Shown in pieces: positions 27,509 through 36,998 of a stretch of DNA of 64,000 nt. The translations under genes and the position numbers were made by a program. How positions within the stretch are numbered: the stretch's first letter is position 1; every line of letters begins with the position of its first letter. A model generated the notes under the pieces. The model saw only the letters and a list, made by a program, of their open reading frames with translations, made no database searches and had not been told where the DNA came from. The stretch spans positions 372,001 to 436,000 of the forward strand of contig NZ_CANMVK010000003.1 in NCBI RefSeq assembly GCF_947501405.1, in the 5' to 3' direction. This DNA is from an uncultured Hoeflea sp. Its GTDB lineage: Bacteria > Pseudomonadota > Alphaproteobacteria > Rhizobiales > Rhizobiaceae.

Positions 27509-28165
27509 CTACCGGGGCGCGACCGGTAACTGCCAGACCGAGGTCGCCTTGATTTCGCTGTCCTCCAGCGCTCTGGTAACGGGCACCTGGTAACGGCCGA
27601 TCAGCTCGAAGCGTTCGCGCGGGCAGTAGGCACGGCCGGGATCGCCGATCAGCACTGTACAGCCGCGTGCGGCCAGGGTTTCGAACCATGGCAGCACGCG
27701 TTCGGCCAGCTCGCGATCATAAAACACGTCGCCCGCCAGAACCGTATCCCATCCCCGGTCTTGCCCAATCAGGTCGGCATGGAGAATGTCAAAACCGGCC
27801 CGGTTTTCGGTTGCGTTGAGCCGCGCCGCCGTTACCGACCAGGGATCGATGTCGGCGGCGGTCACTTCTTTTGCGCCAGCCCGTACTGCGGCGATCGCCA
27901 CCAGCCCCGAGCCGGTTGCGAAATCGAGAACCTGTCTGCCCGAAACCAATTCCCGATGATCGAGAATGTGGCGCGCCAGACCCTGACCCCCGGCCCAGGC
28001 AAAAGCCCAGAAAGGCGGCGGCAGGCCGATGGCTTCAAGCTCGTCCTCGGTCTTCAGCCACAGATCGTGGGCCTCATCGGCCAGATGCAGCCTGATTTCG
28101 GGCACATGCGGTGGCGTCATCAGCGCCGTATTGGCCAGGATGAGGCGCTCCGGATCGGTTTTCAT
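27509..28165 (-). CDS. Class I SAM-dependent methyltransferase (ETFB/NNT1-like)
   Basis: A 218-residue protein of the lysine methyltransferase type acting on small proteins (relatives methylate electron-transfer flavoprotein beta or ribosomal protein L11). SAM motif I is VLDFATGSGLVAIAA near residue 81, motif II AADIDPWSV near residue 104, and the post-motif LAGDVFYDRELAERV near residue 143 is typical. PPPFWAFAWAGGQGLAR near residue 52 matches the family. ATG at 28165 is preferred because it clears the upstream EVE gene. The stop abuts that of the convergent transpeptidase. Confidence 0.85.
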   Translation of the reverse strand: MKTDPERLILANTALMTPPHVPEIRLHLADEAHDLWLKTEDELEAIGLPPPFWAFAWAGGQGLARHILDHRELVSGRQVLDFATGSGLVAIAAVRAGAKEVTAADIDPWSVTAARLNATENRAGFDILHADLIGQDRGWDTVLAGDVFYDRELAERVLPWFETLAARGCTVLIGDPGRAYCPRERFELIGRYQVPVTRALEDSEIKATSVWQLPVAPR

Positions 28166-28193
28166 GCCCGGAGTGCTCACGTCGCCGGGCGTG

Positions 28194-28631
28194 TCATTCA
28201 GGCGATCGCGGCGGATTATCGAGGTCGCCCATGCGGCAAACTTCAAACCATTCGTCTTCGGTGACAGGCTGCACCGACAGGCGCATCGAGGTGACCAGGC
28301 TCATTTCAGCCAGCTTCGGGTTGGCCTTGACGTCCTTCAGGGTGACCGGTTTGGGCATATCGCAGACCGCGCGGATGTCGACGCACTCCCAGCGCTGATC
28401 GTCGGTGGTGGTATCAGGATGGATCAGCGCCGAGACCTCGACAATGCCAACCACCTCGAGCCCCTCGTTGGAATGGTAGAAGAAGCCCTTGTCGCCCAAC
28501 TTCATGGCCCGCATGTTGTTGCGGGCCTGATAGTTGCGGATGCCGTCCCATTGCTCGCCGGTCTCGCCTTTGGCCTTCTGCATCTCCCAGGACCATTTGA
28601 AAGGTTCGGATTTGAACAACCAATAGGCCAT
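28194..28631 (-). CDS. EVE domain protein
   Basis: A 145-residue single EVE (PUA-like) domain, a fold that binds modified bases. The start MAYWLFKSEPFKWSW, then QWDGIRNYQARNNMRAMKLGDKGFFYHSNE near residue 28, and the C-terminal SLVTSMRLSVQPVTEDEW are characteristic. Only 1 base separates it from the YciI-like gene upstream, so they are co-transcribed. Housekeeping EVE proteins may read modified RNA or DNA; the ligand is unknown. Confidence 0.92.
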   Translation of the reverse strand: MAYWLFKSEPFKWSWEMQKAKGETGEQWDGIRNYQARNNMRAMKLGDKGFFYHSNEGLEVVGIVEVSALIHPDTTTDDQRWECVDIRAVCDMPKPVTLKDVKANPKLAEMSLVTSMRLSVQPVTEDEWFEVCRMGDLDNPPRSPE

Positions 28632-28632
28632 C

Positions 28633-28926
28633 TTATGCCTCCGGGTTCTTGAAGACCCAGTTGAAGGCGCGGATTTCGACAGTGTCGAACAAACCGACCT
28701 TGGCATAGGGATCGCGCGCCGCAATGGCTCCCGCGGCTTCGCGGTCTTCGGCAGCGATCACCACCAGGCTGCCGATTGGCTTTTCGTCATCGCCAAGCAG
28801 CGGTCCGGCCATCTTGAGCACGCCCTGGGCATCGAGATCCTTGAGAAATTCGACATGGGCGGGGCGTTCGGCCAGGCGTTTGTCGAGCGAAGCGGGTTTG
28901 TCCTTGCACATCAGCGCATACAGCAT
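28633..28926 (-). CDS. YciI-like protein
   Basis: A 97-residue ferredoxin-like-fold protein of the YciI family. It shows MLYALMCKDKPASL at the N-terminus, HVEFLKDLDAQGVLKMAGPL with the conserved histidine and glycine near residue 25, and GLFDTVEIRAFNWV near the end. YciI proteins are enzyme-like with a His-Asp pair but mostly unassigned. In rhizobia this gene usually sits with tsaD and gpsA; here tsaD is next and gpsA is absent. Confidence 0.9.
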   Translation of the reverse strand: MLYALMCKDKPASLDKRLAERPAHVEFLKDLDAQGVLKMAGPLLGDDEKPIGSLVVIAAEDREAAGAIAARDPYAKVGLFDTVEIRAFNWVFKNPEA

Positions 28927-29084
28927 GGGATCTCCATCACAACGGTTGCGGAACCGGCATATCGGCGCCGGAGCAGTGAGTGTCACCTATGCCCCGGCGC
29001 GGCGGCTGTTTCAATGGCTTCCGGATATCTCGAAGCCCGCCACTTGATGGATATGGTTCCGGTTCAGTCGGGTTTGGCCGAATT

Positions 29085-30179
29085 CTAGGCCTTGGCGCCG
29101 CGCTTGCCATGTCCGATGGCGGCCGCGACGTCTTCGTCCAGTGGCCAGCGCGAGCGTGGTGCAAGATCAAGCGGGCTTGCGGGCAGACCGGCCGCCAGCC
29201 GTTCGGCGCCGGCCCAGGCAATCATTGCGGCGTTGTCGGTGCACAGGTTGAGCGGAGGTGCGACGAAATGAAAACCTGCTTCATCGGCGCGGGCCTGCAG
29301 TGTTGCGCGGATCGCCTTGTTGGCGGCCACGCCTCCGGCCACCACCAGCGCCGGCGCATGTACGCCTGGGAAGCGTGCGGCGAACCGCGCCAGCGCCATG
29401 GTGATGCGATCGCCAAGGCTCTTCGTGACCGAAGTCTGAAACGCCAGACAGAGATCGGCGATTGTCTGTGGCTCCAACGGGGCGTGATCCTGGGCCATTT
29501 GCCGCACCGCGGTTTTGAGACCGGAGAAGGAGAAATCAAGCCGCGGATCGCGCCGCATCGGTACGGGCAGCCGGAAGCGTCCCGGATCGCCGGTAAGCGC
29601 TGAGCGTTCCACTGCGGGACCGCCGGGGTAATCCAGCCCCAGCAGCTTGGCGGTCTTGTCGAAGGCTTCGCCGAGCGCGTCATCGATGGTGGTGCCCCAG
29701 CGCTCGTAGTCATCAACGCCCTTGACCAGTACGATCTGGGTGTGACCGCCAGAGACCAGCAGCACCAGATAGGGATAGGCCACATTGTCTGTCAGCCGGG
29801 CTGTGAGCGCGTGGCCCTCGAGATGGTTGATGCCGAGATAGGGCTTGCCGGTGGCCATGGCGATGGCCTTGCCGGTCATCAGCCCGACCATCAGTCCGCC
29901 GATCAGGCCGGGACCGGAGGTGACGGCGACGGCGTCGATATCGGCAAGCGGCGTACCGCTCTCTTCCAGCGCCTGGGCGATCAACCGGTCGAGCGTGAGC
30001 ACATGTGAGCGGGCCGCGAGCTCGGGAACCACGCCGCCAAAGGCCGAATGCAGATCAAGTTGGCTCAGCACCACATCCGACAGGATCTCGCCGGTTCCGC
30101 CGGGCGCACGGCGCACCACCGCTGCGGCGGTTTCGTCGCAGCTGGTTTCCAGCCCGAGAATGTGGAGATTGCGGTTCAT
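29085..30179 (-). CDS. tsaD: tRNA N6-adenosine threonylcarbamoyltransferase
   Basis: A 364-residue essential enzyme that transfers threonylcarbamoyl to A37 of ANN-decoding tRNAs, working with TsaB and TsaE. Visible: [15 protein letters not shown] near residue 8, the metal-binding HLEGH near residue 118, the [15 protein letters not shown] nucleotide-site block near residue 139 and [13 protein letters not shown] near residue 282. Its promoter region is shared with hemC, which diverges 95 bases away. Confidence 0.96.
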   Translation of the reverse strand: MNRNLHILGLETSCDETAAAVVRRAPGGTGEILSDVVLSQLDLHSAFGGVVPELAARSHVLTLDRLIAQALEESGTPLADIDAVAVTSGPGLIGGLMVGLMTGKAIAMATGKPYLGINHLEGHALTARLTDNVAYPYLVLLVSGGHTQIVLVKGVDDYERWGTTIDDALGEAFDKTAKLLGLDYPGGPAVERSALTGDPGRFRLPVPMRRDPRLDFSFSGLKTAVRQMAQDHAPLEPQTIADLCLAFQTSVTKSLGDRITMALARFAARFPGVHAPALVVAGGVAANKAIRATLQARADEAGFHFVAPPLNLCTDNAAMIAWAGAERLAAGLPASPLDLAPRSRWPLDEDVAAAIGHGKRGAKA

Positions 30180-30274
30180 CTGTCCAGAGGCTTCGTGTCT
30201 CGCGCCCCTCGCCGGGAGCGGTGATTGTTGCGCGCGCCGGGCGATCCCGGTACCTGTCTGTCGGTAACAATGGA

Positions 30275-31213
30275 ATGGACGTCTTGCAAATGAAACCTTA
30301 CCGGATCGGCACCCGTGGCAGCCCGCTGGCGCTGGCGCAGGCTCATGAAACTCGCGACCGGCTGATGGCGGCGCATGACCTGCCCGAATCGGTCTTCGAG
30401 ATCGTGGTTCTGTCGACCAAGGGTGATCGTATCACCGACCGGCCGCTGGCCGAGATCGGCGGCAAGGGGCTGTTCACCGAGGAGCTCGAGACGCAGTTGA
30501 GTGATGGCCGGCTCGATATCGCGGTGCATTCCTCCAAGGACATGCCGACAGCGCTTCCCGATGGGCTGGGCATTGTCGCCTATCTCGAGCGTGAGGATGT
30601 GCGCGACGCTTTTATCGGGCGCGCGGCGCCGCGGCTTGAGGACCTTCCGGCCAATGCGATCATCGGCTCGTCCTCGCTCAGGCGGCAGGCACTGATTCGC
30701 AGGCTGCGGCCGGACATTTCGGTGGTGGCGTTTCGCGGGCTGGTCGACACCCGGCTGCGCAAGCTTGAGGAAGGCGAGGCCGACGCCACACTTCTCGCTC
30801 ACGCCGGGCTCAAGCGGCTGGGCAAGGCAGATGTCATTACCGAACTGCTCGATCCGGAGCGGTTTCCACCGGCCCCGGGCCAGGGCGCGATTTGCATCGA
30901 GGCGCGGCTCGGCGATCAGCGCGTCGCCGATCTGCTCGCACCGATCGATCATGCCGACACCCACGCCGCTCTTGATTGCGAGCGCGCTTTTCTCGGCGCC
31001 CTTGACGGCTCCTGCCGCACGCCGATTGCCGGACACGCGGTGCTTGGCAGCGGGCGAGTGCAGTTTTTCGGCATGATACTCACGCCGGATGGCTCGGTGT
31101 GGCACGATACCCGGGCCGAGGGGCGCGCCGAAGATGCCGCCAGACTGGGTTCGGAAGCCGGGGCGGGGTTGCGCGACCGCGCCGGGCCCGGCTTTTTTGA
31201 AAGCTGGGTCTGA
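30275..31213 (+). CDS. hemC: Hydroxymethylbilane synthase
   Basis: Joins four porphobilinogens into hydroxymethylbilane for haem and other tetrapyrroles in the cytoplasm. The 312-residue product shows [26 protein letters not shown] near residue 86, the RRLRPD and [12 protein letters not shown] substrate contacts near residue 150, and the dipyrromethane cofactor cysteine in [10 protein letters not shown] near residue 247. ATG at 30290 is an alternative start that trims five residues; neither has a strong ribosome site. It leads hemC-hemD-mic60-hemY. Confidence 0.96.
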   Translation: MDVLQMKPYRIGTRGSPLALAQAHETRDRLMAAHDLPESVFEIVVLSTKGDRITDRPLAEIGGKGLFTEELETQLSDGRLDIAVHSSKDMPTALPDGLGIVAYLEREDVRDAFIGRAAPRLEDLPANAIIGSSSLRRQALIRRLRPDISVVAFRGLVDTRLRKLEEGEADATLLAHAGLKRLGKADVITELLDPERFPPAPGQGAICIEARLGDQRVADLLAPIDHADTHAALDCERAFLGALDGSCRTPIAGHAVLGSGRVQFFGMILTPDGSVWHDTRAEGRAEDAARLGSEAGAGLRDRAGPGFFESWV

Positions 31214-31224
31214 GGCGGCGTCGG

Positions 31225-31980
31225 ATGCGGGTGCTCGTCACACGGCCGCAACCGGGTGCGGACAGGACCGCCGCCCGGCTTGAGGCCATGGGTTATGACA
31301 CCGTCAAGCTGCCGTTGTTTGAAAGCCGCGTTACCGCAACGCCCCGCGACCTGCCCGACTTGACGAAAGTCGACGGCATTCTGGCCACCAGCGCCCGGGC
31401 ATTTTCGATGTTTGGCGGCGCGGGTGCGCCGCCTGCCTACCGGCGGCTGGCTGTTTATGCGGTTGGGCCGGCGACCGCGGAGGCTGCGCGCAATGCGGGG
31501 TTCAACAAGATTTACGAAGGCGCCGGCAGCGCCCGCGATCTGGCCGCACGAATTACCGGGGACGGGATCGAGACTGGCGTGGTGGGTGGTGCCGAGATTG
31601 GGCGTTTAACGCGCCCGCTCTATCTGGCGGGGCAGCCGAGACGGGCAGTGATCGAGGAGGCTCTCGATGCAGCGAGGATGCGGTATACGGTTCTCGAATG
31701 CTACCGATTGGATGAAATAAGTTATACAACTGACTATTTGGAAACGCGCGTATTGACGCTGCCATTTGATGCGGTGCTGTTCTATTCCGCCAATGCTGCG
31801 ACGCGGTTTTCCGGGTTGATGACCGCAAAAACACCGGGAGAAGCGATGGTTTCCGCCCGCTTCGGCTGTTTGTCGGCCGAGGTTGCGGCGGCGCTGCCCA
31901 GCGCTTGGCGCAGGCGCGCATTCGTTGCCGCTCACCCTGATGAGGCCAGCCTGCTTGCATCCTTGGGTCAGTTGGGCTGA
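31225..31980 (+). CDS. hemD: Uroporphyrinogen-III synthase
   Basis: A 251-residue enzyme that closes and inverts ring D of hydroxymethylbilane. The family is poorly conserved, but MRVLVTRPQPGADRTAARL at the N-terminus, the LATSARAFSMF segment near residue 53, YAVGPATAEAARNAGF near residue 77 and the DAVLFYSANAATRF block near residue 178 are recognisable. It starts 11 bases after hemC, clearly one operon. Some codons around 31700-31760 are more AT-rich than the neighbours, without frame disruption. Confidence 0.92.
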   Translation: MRVLVTRPQPGADRTAARLEAMGYDTVKLPLFESRVTATPRDLPDLTKVDGILATSARAFSMFGGAGAPPAYRRLAVYAVGPATAEAARNAGFNKIYEGAGSARDLAARITGDGIETGVVGGAEIGRLTRPLYLAGQPRRAVIEEALDAARMRYTVLECYRLDEISYTTDYLETRVLTLPFDAVLFYSANAATRFSGLMTAKTPGEAMVSARFGCLSAEVAAALPSAWRRRAFVAAHPDEASLLASLGQLG

Positions 31981-32061
31981 TTTGCGGGAACCAGGGTGAC
32001 CGTCGGCGCATTGCAACTGCGCCCGGCCCCGCCGCTGCAATCTGATCCTTCAGGAGACGCC

Positions 32062-33759
32062 ATGACCAAGGGTCCCACCCCGCGCCATTCGAAACCGTCC
32101 AAACCGGTAACGATCGATCTCGACGCGACCGACGTCACGCCGAAAGAAAAGCCAGGCGGCGCAGCAAAACCGGCCGCAAGTGCGACCGGATCCGGCAGCA
32201 AAGACAGCGCGCCGGAGAAGGCCGGCACGTCCGGCAAGGAAAGGCCCGCCAGGGCTGCCGCCGCCTCGCCGACCGGTCCGAAAACAGGCTCCGGGGCAGC
32301 CAAATCCGATCCGGTCAAGCCGGAGCCTGCCAAGGCTGAATCGACCAAGCCGGAGCCCGAGAAAGCCGGCTCCTCCAAATCCGAACCCTCCAAATCCGGC
32401 AGCGCCGCAACCGGGGCGTCGGGCTCGTCAGCCACGGCCAGTGGCGGATCTTTCGGCAGGACTGGCGCGGCTGCGGCCGCAAAGGCTTCACCGTCCGAGG
32501 CTCCGGCGGCGTCTTCCACCCCATCGAGCGCCGCTGACAGCAAGGGCAAGCGCGGCGGCGGCCTCGGCATGGTGGCTTCGGGCGTGATCGGCGCGGTGCT
32601 CGCGCTGGGTGGCGGCTATGCGCTGCAGGCGGGCGGTGTGCTTCCGGCGCCGGTTACGGTTTCCGGCACCGGCGGTGAAACCGAGCAGAGCCAGGCGGTT
32701 GCTGCGCGGGTCGATGACCTGGCGGCGCAACTTGAAGGGCTTTCAGCGGAACTGTCGGCGCAGCCCACCGGAGACGGCGCCGATGTTGCCGCGGAACTGG
32801 TGAGCCGTATCGAGGCGCTGGAGGCGGCGTCATCTTCGGGAGGCGCTTCCGGGTCCGATGCGGGGCAAACCGAGGTGCTGACCGGGCGCATCGACGAGCT
32901 CGAGACCCGTCTCAATGCGGTGGCTGACAGTGCTGCGACGATGCAGACTGGCGCCGATCCGGCGCTCAGCGCTACGGTGGCGGAGTTGCAGGCGAGCCAG
33001 GCCGGCGTCACCGATGCGTTGTCGCAGTCGCGAAGCGAGGCCGAGGCCCTGACCAACCAAATCGCGGCGCTTGACCAGGCGCAGACAGAATTGGCCGAGC
33101 GCCTCGACGCAGGCATGGAGTCGCTAGAGGCGCGGCTTGATGAGCCCGCGCAGCAGGTCGACCTTGCTCGCGCCATCGCCGCCGCCGGCCTCAAGACGGC
33201 CATCGACCGGGGCGGTTCGTTCATGTCTGAACTTGAAGCCTTTGCCTCGGTCGCCCCGGACGATCCGGCGGTGCCGGAACTCAGGGATCTGGCCGCACGC
33301 GGCGTGCCAAGCCGTTCTGAGCTGATCGAGGGTTTCCCGGAGGCCGCCAATCTGGCGATTGCGGCGGAAGCGCCCGCCGATCCCGACGCCGGTCTGGTCG
33401 ACCGGCTGATGAACAGCGCTTTGTCGGTGGTCAAGGTCCGTCAGGTCGGCGAGATCGAAGGCGACACCGCCGAAGCGATCACCGCGCGCGCCGAGGCACG
33501 GCTGCTGGACGGCGATCTCGAGGCGGCACTGGTCGAATGGAACGCGCTTCCGGAAGCGTCGCATTCGGCCGCGGCCGACTTTGGAGACGCGCTGGCAGCC
33601 CGTGCGCGGGCCGAAAAGCTGGTTGCCGCGTCGCTTACGCCCGGCGGAACCGCGCAAACCAGTCCTGCTGGAACTGAGCCCGCCCAGCCGGAGCCTTCCG
33701 CGCCTGAGGCGGCGGCTGACGCTGCATCCGATACTTCGTCCGAAGCACCGGCCAACTAG
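32062..33759 (+). CDS. Mic60/mitofilin-like inner-membrane protein
   Basis: A 565-residue protein. The first 165 residues are a low-complexity, cytoplasmic Lys/Pro/Glu/Ser-rich tail with repeated KPEPAK/SKSEPS words. One membrane helix follows (about 175-195, MVASGVIGAVLALGGGYAL), then a long coiled coil (about 215-380) and a C-terminal mitofilin-type helical domain with LARAIAAAGLKTAIDRG near residue 370. Alphaproteobacterial Mic60 is the ancestor of mitochondrial mitofilin, shapes envelope invaginations and sits between hemD and hemY, exactly as here. Strong AGGAGA ribosome site; 81 bases after hemD. Confidence 0.85.
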   Translation: MTKGPTPRHSKPSKPVTIDLDATDVTPKEKPGGAAKPAASATGSGSKDSAPEKAGTSGKERPARAAAASPTGPKTGSGAAKSDPVKPEPAKAESTKPEPEKAGSSKSEPSKSGSAATGASGSSATASGGSFGRTGAAAAAKASPSEAPAASSTPSSAADSKGKRGGGLGMVASGVIGAVLALGGGYALQAGGVLPAPVTVSGTGGETEQSQAVAARVDDLAAQLEGLSAELSAQPTGDGADVAAELVSRIEALEAASSSGGASGSDAGQTEVLTGRIDELETRLNAVADSAATMQTGADPALSATVAELQASQAGVTDALSQSRSEAEALTNQIAALDQAQTELAERLDAGMESLEARLDEPAQQVDLARAIAAAGLKTAIDRGGSFMSELEAFASVAPDDPAVPELRDLAARGVPSRSELIEGFPEAANLAIAAEAPADPDAGLVDRLMNSALSVVKVRQVGEIEGDTAEAITARAEARLLDGDLEAALVEWNALPEASHSAAADFGDALAARARAEKLVAASLTPGGTAQTSPAGTEPAQPEPSAPEAAADAASDTSSEAPAN

Positions 33760-33766
33760 GAGATCG

Positions 33767-35767
33767 ATGATGATCCGTCTGTTAATCTTCATCGCACTGG
33801 TTCTGGCTCTGGGTTTCGGCTTTGCCTGGCTCGCCGACCGTCCCGGCGATCTGTTCATTATCTGGCAGGACCGCCGCATCGAAATGTCGCTGATGACGGC
33901 GGTTACGGTGGTGGTGTCGCTGGTGGCCACGATCATGGTCACCTGGTGGCTGATCCGCACCATCTGGCAGTCGCCGCAGATGGTGCGGCGTTACTTCCGG
34001 GCCAGCAAGCGCGACCGCGGCTATCAGGCGCTGTCGACCGGGCTTCTTGCGGCTGGCGCCGGGGATGCGGTGGCCGCGCGCAAGATGAACAAGCGTTCCA
34101 AGGGCTTGTTGAGCGCCGACCAGGAGCCGCTGATTCATCTGCTTGATGTGCAGGCAGCCCTGATCGAGGGCCGCAATGAAGAGGCGCGCAAATTGTTCGA
34201 GGCCATGGCCGAGGATCCCGAGACCCGGCTTTTGGGCTTGCGCGGGCTGTATCTGGAAGCCCAGCGTCAGGGCGCCAACGAGGCGGCGCGGCACTATGCC
34301 GAAAAGGCGGCGGACCAGGCCCCGCATTTGCCCTGGGCGGGGGCCGCGGCGCTGTCCTACCGCACCCAGGAGGGCAAATGGGACGACGCGTTGCGGCTGC
34401 TCGACAAGCAGCGGCAGGCCGGCACCGTTGAGGCGGCCGAAGCCGATCGCAAGAAGGCGGTGCTGATGACCGCACGGGCGCGCGAGCGGCTTGATTCCGA
34501 TCCGCTCAGGGCGCGTGACGATGCCCTGGCGGCGCTCAAATATGCGCCGGGGTTCGCTCCGGCTGCGGTGATTGGCAGCAAGGCGCTTTTGCGTAACGAC
34601 AATTTGCGCAAGGCGGCACGGATCCTCGAGGCTGCCTGGAAAGTCAATCCGCATCCGGAAATCGCCGAGGCCTATGTTCGGGCGCGGGTTGGTGACACCA
34701 GCGCTGACCGGCTCAAGCGCGCGGAACGGCTGGAGAAGGTCAAGCCGCTCAACCCGCAGGCCTATGACGTTGTGGCGCGCGCGGCGCTGGAGGCGCGGCG
34801 CTTCGATCTGGCGCGCGAAAAGGCCGAGGCTTCGGCACGGCTGCAGCCGTGCGAGGGTATTTACCTGCTGCTGGCCGACATCGAAGAGGCCGAGACCGGC
34901 GATGAGGGCCGGGTGCGGCACTGGTTGAGCCAGGCGGTGCGCGCGCCGCGCGATCCGGCCTGGACGGCTGACGGCTATGTCTCGGAAGCCTGGGAGCCAG
35001 TCTCTCCGGTGACCGGCAAGCTCGATGCCTTCGAGTGGAAGGTGCCGGTGGAACAGCTTTCGGGCCCCAGCCTGGATGGTGAGGTGTCTGAGCGCTCCTT
35101 CGATCAGGCGATGGCCAGCCTGCCGCCGGTGCGCTCCAACACCGGTTCACCGGAAATTGCCCAGCCCGTGGCAACCGCCGCCGCGATGGCAGTCGCAACC
35201 ACCGGCGGTGTGCTCGCCGATCCGGTGGCGGATGCCCTGGCGCCGATGGCCAAGATCGACGATGTGCCGCATCCGGGACCGACGCCGATCGCTGACGCCG
35301 ACCCGATTCTCGAGGCCGAGGCGCTTGCGGCCGCAGCCAAGGCCGACGCGCCATCGGGGCCGAGCTCCGGCGGCGATGGAGCCGGGACCAAAGACGCGAC
35401 ACCGCAGGACTCCGGCAAGACCGCCGCAGCGACGGCTCCCGCTGACCAGCCTTTGGCCTCCGGTCAGGGCGCGGATAGCGCGGCAGCAGAGGTTAAATCT
35501 GCTGGAGCGGACGCTGCCGCGACCAATGGCGCCCTACCGGCGGCCACTGAAGACAAGCCTTCAGACAAGCCGCTGGATGATGCTGCATCGCAGTCGGGTC
35601 CTGCATCATCCGGGGCTCCAGCAGGTGAGCCCGAGAAATCGGCAGCACCTGACCCAGAGGCCGAGGCACGCGCCAAGGAAGAGGCGTTCCTGACCCATCG
35701 TCCGGATGACCCCGGGGTCCGTGCCGATGCGGAGCCTGTAAAACCGGGCCGGTTCCGGTTGTTCTAA
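33767..35767 (+). CDS. HemY-like TPR membrane protein
   Basis: A 666-residue inner-membrane protein (unrelated to the Bacillus oxidase of the same name). Two helices at residues 3-20 and 42-65 match the HemY_N domain, including the AWLADRPGDLFIIWQDRRIEMS segment. TPR repeats follow from about 100 to 400. The last about 230 residues are a Pro/Ala/Asp-rich disordered tail, longer than in most proteobacterial HemY. Two adjacent ATGs start the gene right after the mic60 stop, with AGGAGAT as ribosome site. Its exact part in haem synthesis is unknown. Confidence 0.88.
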   Translation: MMIRLLIFIALVLALGFGFAWLADRPGDLFIIWQDRRIEMSLMTAVTVVVSLVATIMVTWWLIRTIWQSPQMVRRYFRASKRDRGYQALSTGLLAAGAGDAVAARKMNKRSKGLLSADQEPLIHLLDVQAALIEGRNEEARKLFEAMAEDPETRLLGLRGLYLEAQRQGANEAARHYAEKAADQAPHLPWAGAAALSYRTQEGKWDDALRLLDKQRQAGTVEAAEADRKKAVLMTARARERLDSDPLRARDDALAALKYAPGFAPAAVIGSKALLRNDNLRKAARILEAAWKVNPHPEIAEAYVRARVGDTSADRLKRAERLEKVKPLNPQAYDVVARAALEARRFDLAREKAEASARLQPCEGIYLLLADIEEAETGDEGRVRHWLSQAVRAPRDPAWTADGYVSEAWEPVSPVTGKLDAFEWKVPVEQLSGPSLDGEVSERSFDQAMASLPPVRSNTGSPEIAQPVATAAAMAVATTGGVLADPVADALAPMAKIDDVPHPGPTPIADADPILEAEALAAAAKADAPSGPSSGGDGAGTKDATPQDSGKTAAATAPADQPLASGQGADSAAAEVKSAGADAAATNGALPAATEDKPSDKPLDDAASQSGPASSGAPAGEPEKSAAPDPEAEARAKEEAFLTHRPDDPGVRADAEPVKPGRFRLF

Positions 35768-35791
35768 TGGCGGTATGGAAAGGGAACTTGC

Positions 35792-36280
35792 ATGCTTGAG
35801 CAGATAAGGGCGTTTTTGAGTGGCCTTGGCGGCGATGACAAATCATCGCGGCCGGACACCAGCAACCCGGACGTGGCCGCCGTGGCGCTGTTTTATCACG
35901 TTATCAGCGCCGATGGTGTGGTCGACCGGGCCGAATCAGAAACCCTGCGCAAGATGATCGCCGAGGAATATGCCGACAGTTCAACCTCGGCGGAGGCGCT
36001 GTTGAAGGCGGGAGAAAAGGCGGACCGCGAATCGGTCGATCTTTATGCCTTCACCAGCGTGCTCAACCGCAGTCTGGATCTGGAAGGCAAAACCCATTTC
36101 ATCGAGCTGTTGTGGCGGCTTGCCTATGCCGACGGGCACCGGCACGAACTGGAAGATCATGTGGTCTGGCGGATTGCCGATCTGATGGGCGTGTCGAGCC
36201 GCGAACGGGTGCTGGCGCGGCAGCGCGCGCTTGAACGGGCCGGAATTGTCGACGGGGAGGAGCCGCGTGACGAGGTTTGA
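35792..36280 (+). CDS. TerB-like (COG4103) protein
   Basis: A 162-residue all-helical cytoplasmic protein of the TerB/DjlA family. VALFYHVISADGVVDRAESETLRKM near residue 30 and ELLWRLAYADGHRHELEDHVVWRIADLMG near residue 107 are the two halves, each with the acidic ADG motif that may bind metal. It overlaps the amidotransferase start by 14 bases, so the pair is coupled. No other tellurite genes are nearby, so resistance is not implied. Confidence 0.85.
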   Translation: MLEQIRAFLSGLGGDDKSSRPDTSNPDVAAVALFYHVISADGVVDRAESETLRKMIAEEYADSSTSAEALLKAGEKADRESVDLYAFTSVLNRSLDLEGKTHFIELLWRLAYADGHRHELEDHVVWRIADLMGVSSRERVLARQRALERAGIVDGEEPRDEV

Positions 36281-36998
36281 CCTCGCGCCCAACAGCCGCA
36301 GCGGCCGCGTTCTCATAATCCTGCATCAGGAAACTTCGAGCGCCGGACGCGTCGGACAATTGCTGGCGCATATGGGCTTTGAGGCTGACATCCGTCGCCC
36401 GGTGCTGGGCGATCCGCTTCCTGCCGATCTTAAAACCCATGCCGGCGTGGTGGTGTTCGGCGGGCCGATGAGCGCCAATGACGATGATGACGGCATCCGC
36501 CGCGAGACCCGCTTCATGGAGGTGGTGCTGAAATCCGGCAAGCCCTATTTCGGCATCTGCCTTGGCGCGCAGATCCTGGTCAATCATCTGGGCGGACGGG
36601 TCGCCACTCGCGACGACGGGCAGGTGGAAATCGGCTGGTATGGGCTCGAAGCAACGCCCACCGGAGAGGCGATGATGGAGTGGCCGTCAATGGTCTACCA
36701 GTTCCACCGCGAGGGTTTCGACCTACCGCGCGGTGCGGAGCTCCTGGCCACCGCCGAAGCCTATCCCAACCAGGCATTCCGCTATGGCGAGAACGCCTGG
36801 GCGATCCAGTTTCACGCCGAATTGACGCTGACCATGATGCATCGCTGGGTGGTGCGCGGAGCCGAGCGGTTCAGCCTCCCCGGCGCGCAGCAGGGCCGCG
36901 CCCATCTGGAAGGCCGGAGGATATACGACGCAGCGCTGCTCGATTGGCTCACGCGTTTCATGGACCGGATTTTTCCGGCCGATCCACCCCGGATTTGA
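36267..36998 (+). CDS. Class I glutamine amidotransferase-like protein
   Basis: A 243-residue GATase1 protein. The nucleophile elbow GICLGAQIL is near residue 95, preceded by VVFGGPMSANDD, and the catalytic His is in AIQFHAEL near residue 190. It stands alone, like GuaA-type amidotransferase homologues that hydrolyse gamma-glutamyl compounds, so the acceptor enzyme is unknown. The start is GTG at 36267, supported by a GGGGAGGAG ribosome site and overlap with the TerB gene. Its 3' end overlaps the convergent MFS gene by 41 bases. Confidence 0.85.
   Translation: MTRFDLAPNSRSGRVLIILHQETSSAGRVGQLLAHMGFEADIRRPVLGDPLPADLKTHAGVVVFGGPMSANDDDDGIRRETRFMEVVLKSGKPYFGICLGAQILVNHLGGRVATRDDGQVEIGWYGLEATPTGEAMMEWPSMVYQFHREGFDLPRGAELLATAEAYPNQAFRYGENAWAIQFHAELTLTMMHRWVVRGAERFSLPGAQQGRAHLEGRRIYDAALLDWLTRFMDRIFPADPPRI

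Noticed and set aside
35792-36280. TerB homologue as a tellurite resistance locus
   Set aside because: No other ter genes; the COG4103 branch is a solitary housekeeping type.
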